DNA of 6,698 nucleotides. Origin: Cyclobacteriaceae bacterium (lineage in GTDB: Bacteria; Bacteroidota; Bacteroidia; Cytophagales; Cyclobacteriaceae). A program made the translations under genes and the position numbers. Below the pieces are notes generated by a model. The model saw nothing but the letters and a program-made list of their open reading frames with translations. It did not search any database and was not told the origin of the DNA. Below, piece by piece: positions 5,921 through 6,698 of the stretch. The DNA lies in contig CANHCD010000122.1 in assembly GCA_947458795.1 (NCBI GenBank), positions 1 to 6,698 on the forward strand. Reading direction: 5' to 3'. Within the stretch, counting starts at the first letter, position 1. The number at the start of each line of letters is the position of its first letter.

Positions 5921-5964
5921 TCGTGTTAATTAGGTGCCAAATGCATTGTTACGCATTGATACAT
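5921..5964 (-). promoter_or_regulatory. Conserved upstream element, paralog B copy
   Basis: This is the counterpart of 4184-4227. Its tandem 10-bp repeat is GCATTGTTAC then GCATTGATAC (5943-5962), and it also carries TCGTGTTAATTA (5921-5932). Beyond it, AAAATCT (5974-5980) and AAACC (5985-5989) recur at nearly matching offsets in the other copy (4234-4240, 4246-4250). Sequence on the gene side does not align convincingly. The match may be a binding site or residue of the duplication that made the paralogs. Confidence 0.55.
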
Positions 5965-6034
5965 AGTTTTAAAAAAATCTTTTCAAACCGATTTACACAG
6001 TTACCTATCATCGTTTAATTCAGTCCACCAGCAC

Positions 6035-6093
6035 AAAAAAATAAGGATTAGGCTTCAAAAACGCATATAAATGTATTTTTTGAAGCCTAACCC
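6035..6093 (-). terminator. Intrinsic terminator after the GH2 gene
   Basis: A perfect 14-bp inverted repeat (TTAGGCTTCAAAAA at 6048-6061 with its complement at 6077-6090) extends on the minus strand by GGG/TCC with one G-U pair, giving 17 pairs around a 15-base loop. TTATTTTTTT follows (6044-6035). It starts 22 bases beyond the GH2 stop codon. Confidence 0.88.
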
Positions 6094-6115
6094 TCAAGCC
6101 AAGAAGAGGTAAAAT

Positions 6116-6698
6116 TTACCGCTTCTTCTGGTAAAGTTTCTGGTGAATTTGAAAGAGCACTTCTGTAGGAATTTTGATCACTTTTCGATCGTAGGTCATC
6201 AATCCATTCGTTTCAATTTCTACATCCGTGGTCTGAGTATAGACTGCAGCCGCCAATCCTTTCGGTATTAATTCATTCAAATCATCTACTAAAGTGCGGT
6301 AACGCGCCTCCAATTCTTCTTTAGATTTGAAACTCTGGTATCCCCAATTGTCTTTTTGCTGCCAAGTATGCCCCTCTATTGGCAATCCCAATCCTCCATA
6401 TTCGCCTAGCACTAAACTGATTGACGTTCCAAAAACGGCTGGATCAGGCATCACAGGATCTGGGTAGTTGTGCAAATCCAAAATATCTCCCACGACCCGA
6501 TTGCCGGCTAGTTCAAAGTTGCCCCCGCTAGCACTGTTGATCAGGCGCGTTGGATCCAATTCACGGGTAAGCGCGGTGATTTCTGTGGTTTTGAACTGCC
6601 CCCAGGCTTCATTGAAGGGCACCCAAACTACAATCGAGGGGAAGAATTTGAATTCCTTGATGATTTCAGTCCACTCCGTCGTAAAGATCTTCTCGCTA
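6116..6698 (-). CDS. Glycoside hydrolase family 2, C-terminal part
   Basis: This is the last 193 codons of a gene whose 5' end lies beyond the right edge; the frame is open to 6697. It matches the second half of a GH2 TIM-barrel catalytic domain. SIVVWVPFNEAWGQF carries the Asn-Glu pair with the general acid/base Glu (codon 6608-6610), and VLGEYGGLGLP carries the likely nucleophile Glu (codon 6401-6403). DLHNYPDP and the C-terminal YTQTTDVEIETNGLMTYDRKV block also fit GH2 enzymes annotated as beta-galactosidase, beta-glucuronidase or beta-mannosidase-like. Substrate cannot be decided from this part. The GTG at 6620-6622 is an internal Val, not a start. Such enzymes are commonly exported in Bacteroidota, but the N-terminus is not visible. 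The gene ends right at the barrel, with no sorting domain, and is closed by the terminator at 6035-6093. Confidence 0.9.
   Translation of the reverse strand, partial: SEKIFTTEWTEIIKEFKFFPSIVVWVPFNEAWGQFKTTEITALTRELDPTRLINSASGGNFELAGNRVVGDILDLHNYPDPVMPDPAVFGTSISLVLGEYGGLGLPIEGHTWQQKDNWGYQSFKSKEELEARYRTLVDDLNELIPKGLAAAVYTQTTDVEIETNGLMTYDRKVIKIPTEVLFQIHQKLYQKKR

Noticed and set aside
6688..6698. TCTTCTCGCTA at the right edge also occurs at 40-50
   Set aside because: At 11 bases with no extended similarity, it is best explained as chance and not as a terminal repeat or circular overlap.

Overview
The window looks like chromosomal DNA of a Bacteroidota bacterium, probably Cytophagales (Cyclobacteriaceae-like). 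This is inferred from a release factor 1 with Bacteroidota-style wording around the GGQ loop, a TAnnTTTG-type -7 box upstream of it, start codons without Shine-Dalgarno sequences, a DUF3365 heme lipoprotein and a GH2 enzyme. No database search was possible.

All confident genes lie on the minus strand, so they read from right to left. Right to left: the 3' part of a glycoside hydrolase family 2 gene (6116-6698) with a strong terminator (6035-6093); a 274-base spacer with a conserved element (5921-5964) and a second strong terminator (5811-5846) just before the next gene; a 427-aa signal-peptide, one-TM protein (4477-5760); a 445-base spacer; its 425-aa paralog (2754-4031); prfA (1595-2668) with its own promoter; a GNAT acetyltransferase (993-1517); a 238-base non-coding repeat element (756-993); and a DUF3365 c-type heme lipoprotein (99-749). 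The first 98 bases hold no confident gene.

Three things stand out. First, the tandem paralogs look like membrane-tethered regulators: a secreted Kelch-like sensor half, one TM helix, and a very conserved basic cytoplasmic tail that could be a winged helix. No function is established. Second, a roughly 44-base element lies about 150-160 bases upstream of both paralogs. It carries a 10-bp direct repeat and is about 70% identical between the two copies, so it could be a shared, perhaps autoregulatory, operator. Third, the spacer between the GNAT and DUF3365 genes is filled by an unusual element: GAAATA boxes in triads of exact 11-bp period, GC-rich hairpin cores, GTGAAATAA right arms, and 11-bp inverted termini.

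The other genes (prfA, GNAT, DUF3365, GH2) appear to be independent units and do not form an obvious pathway.
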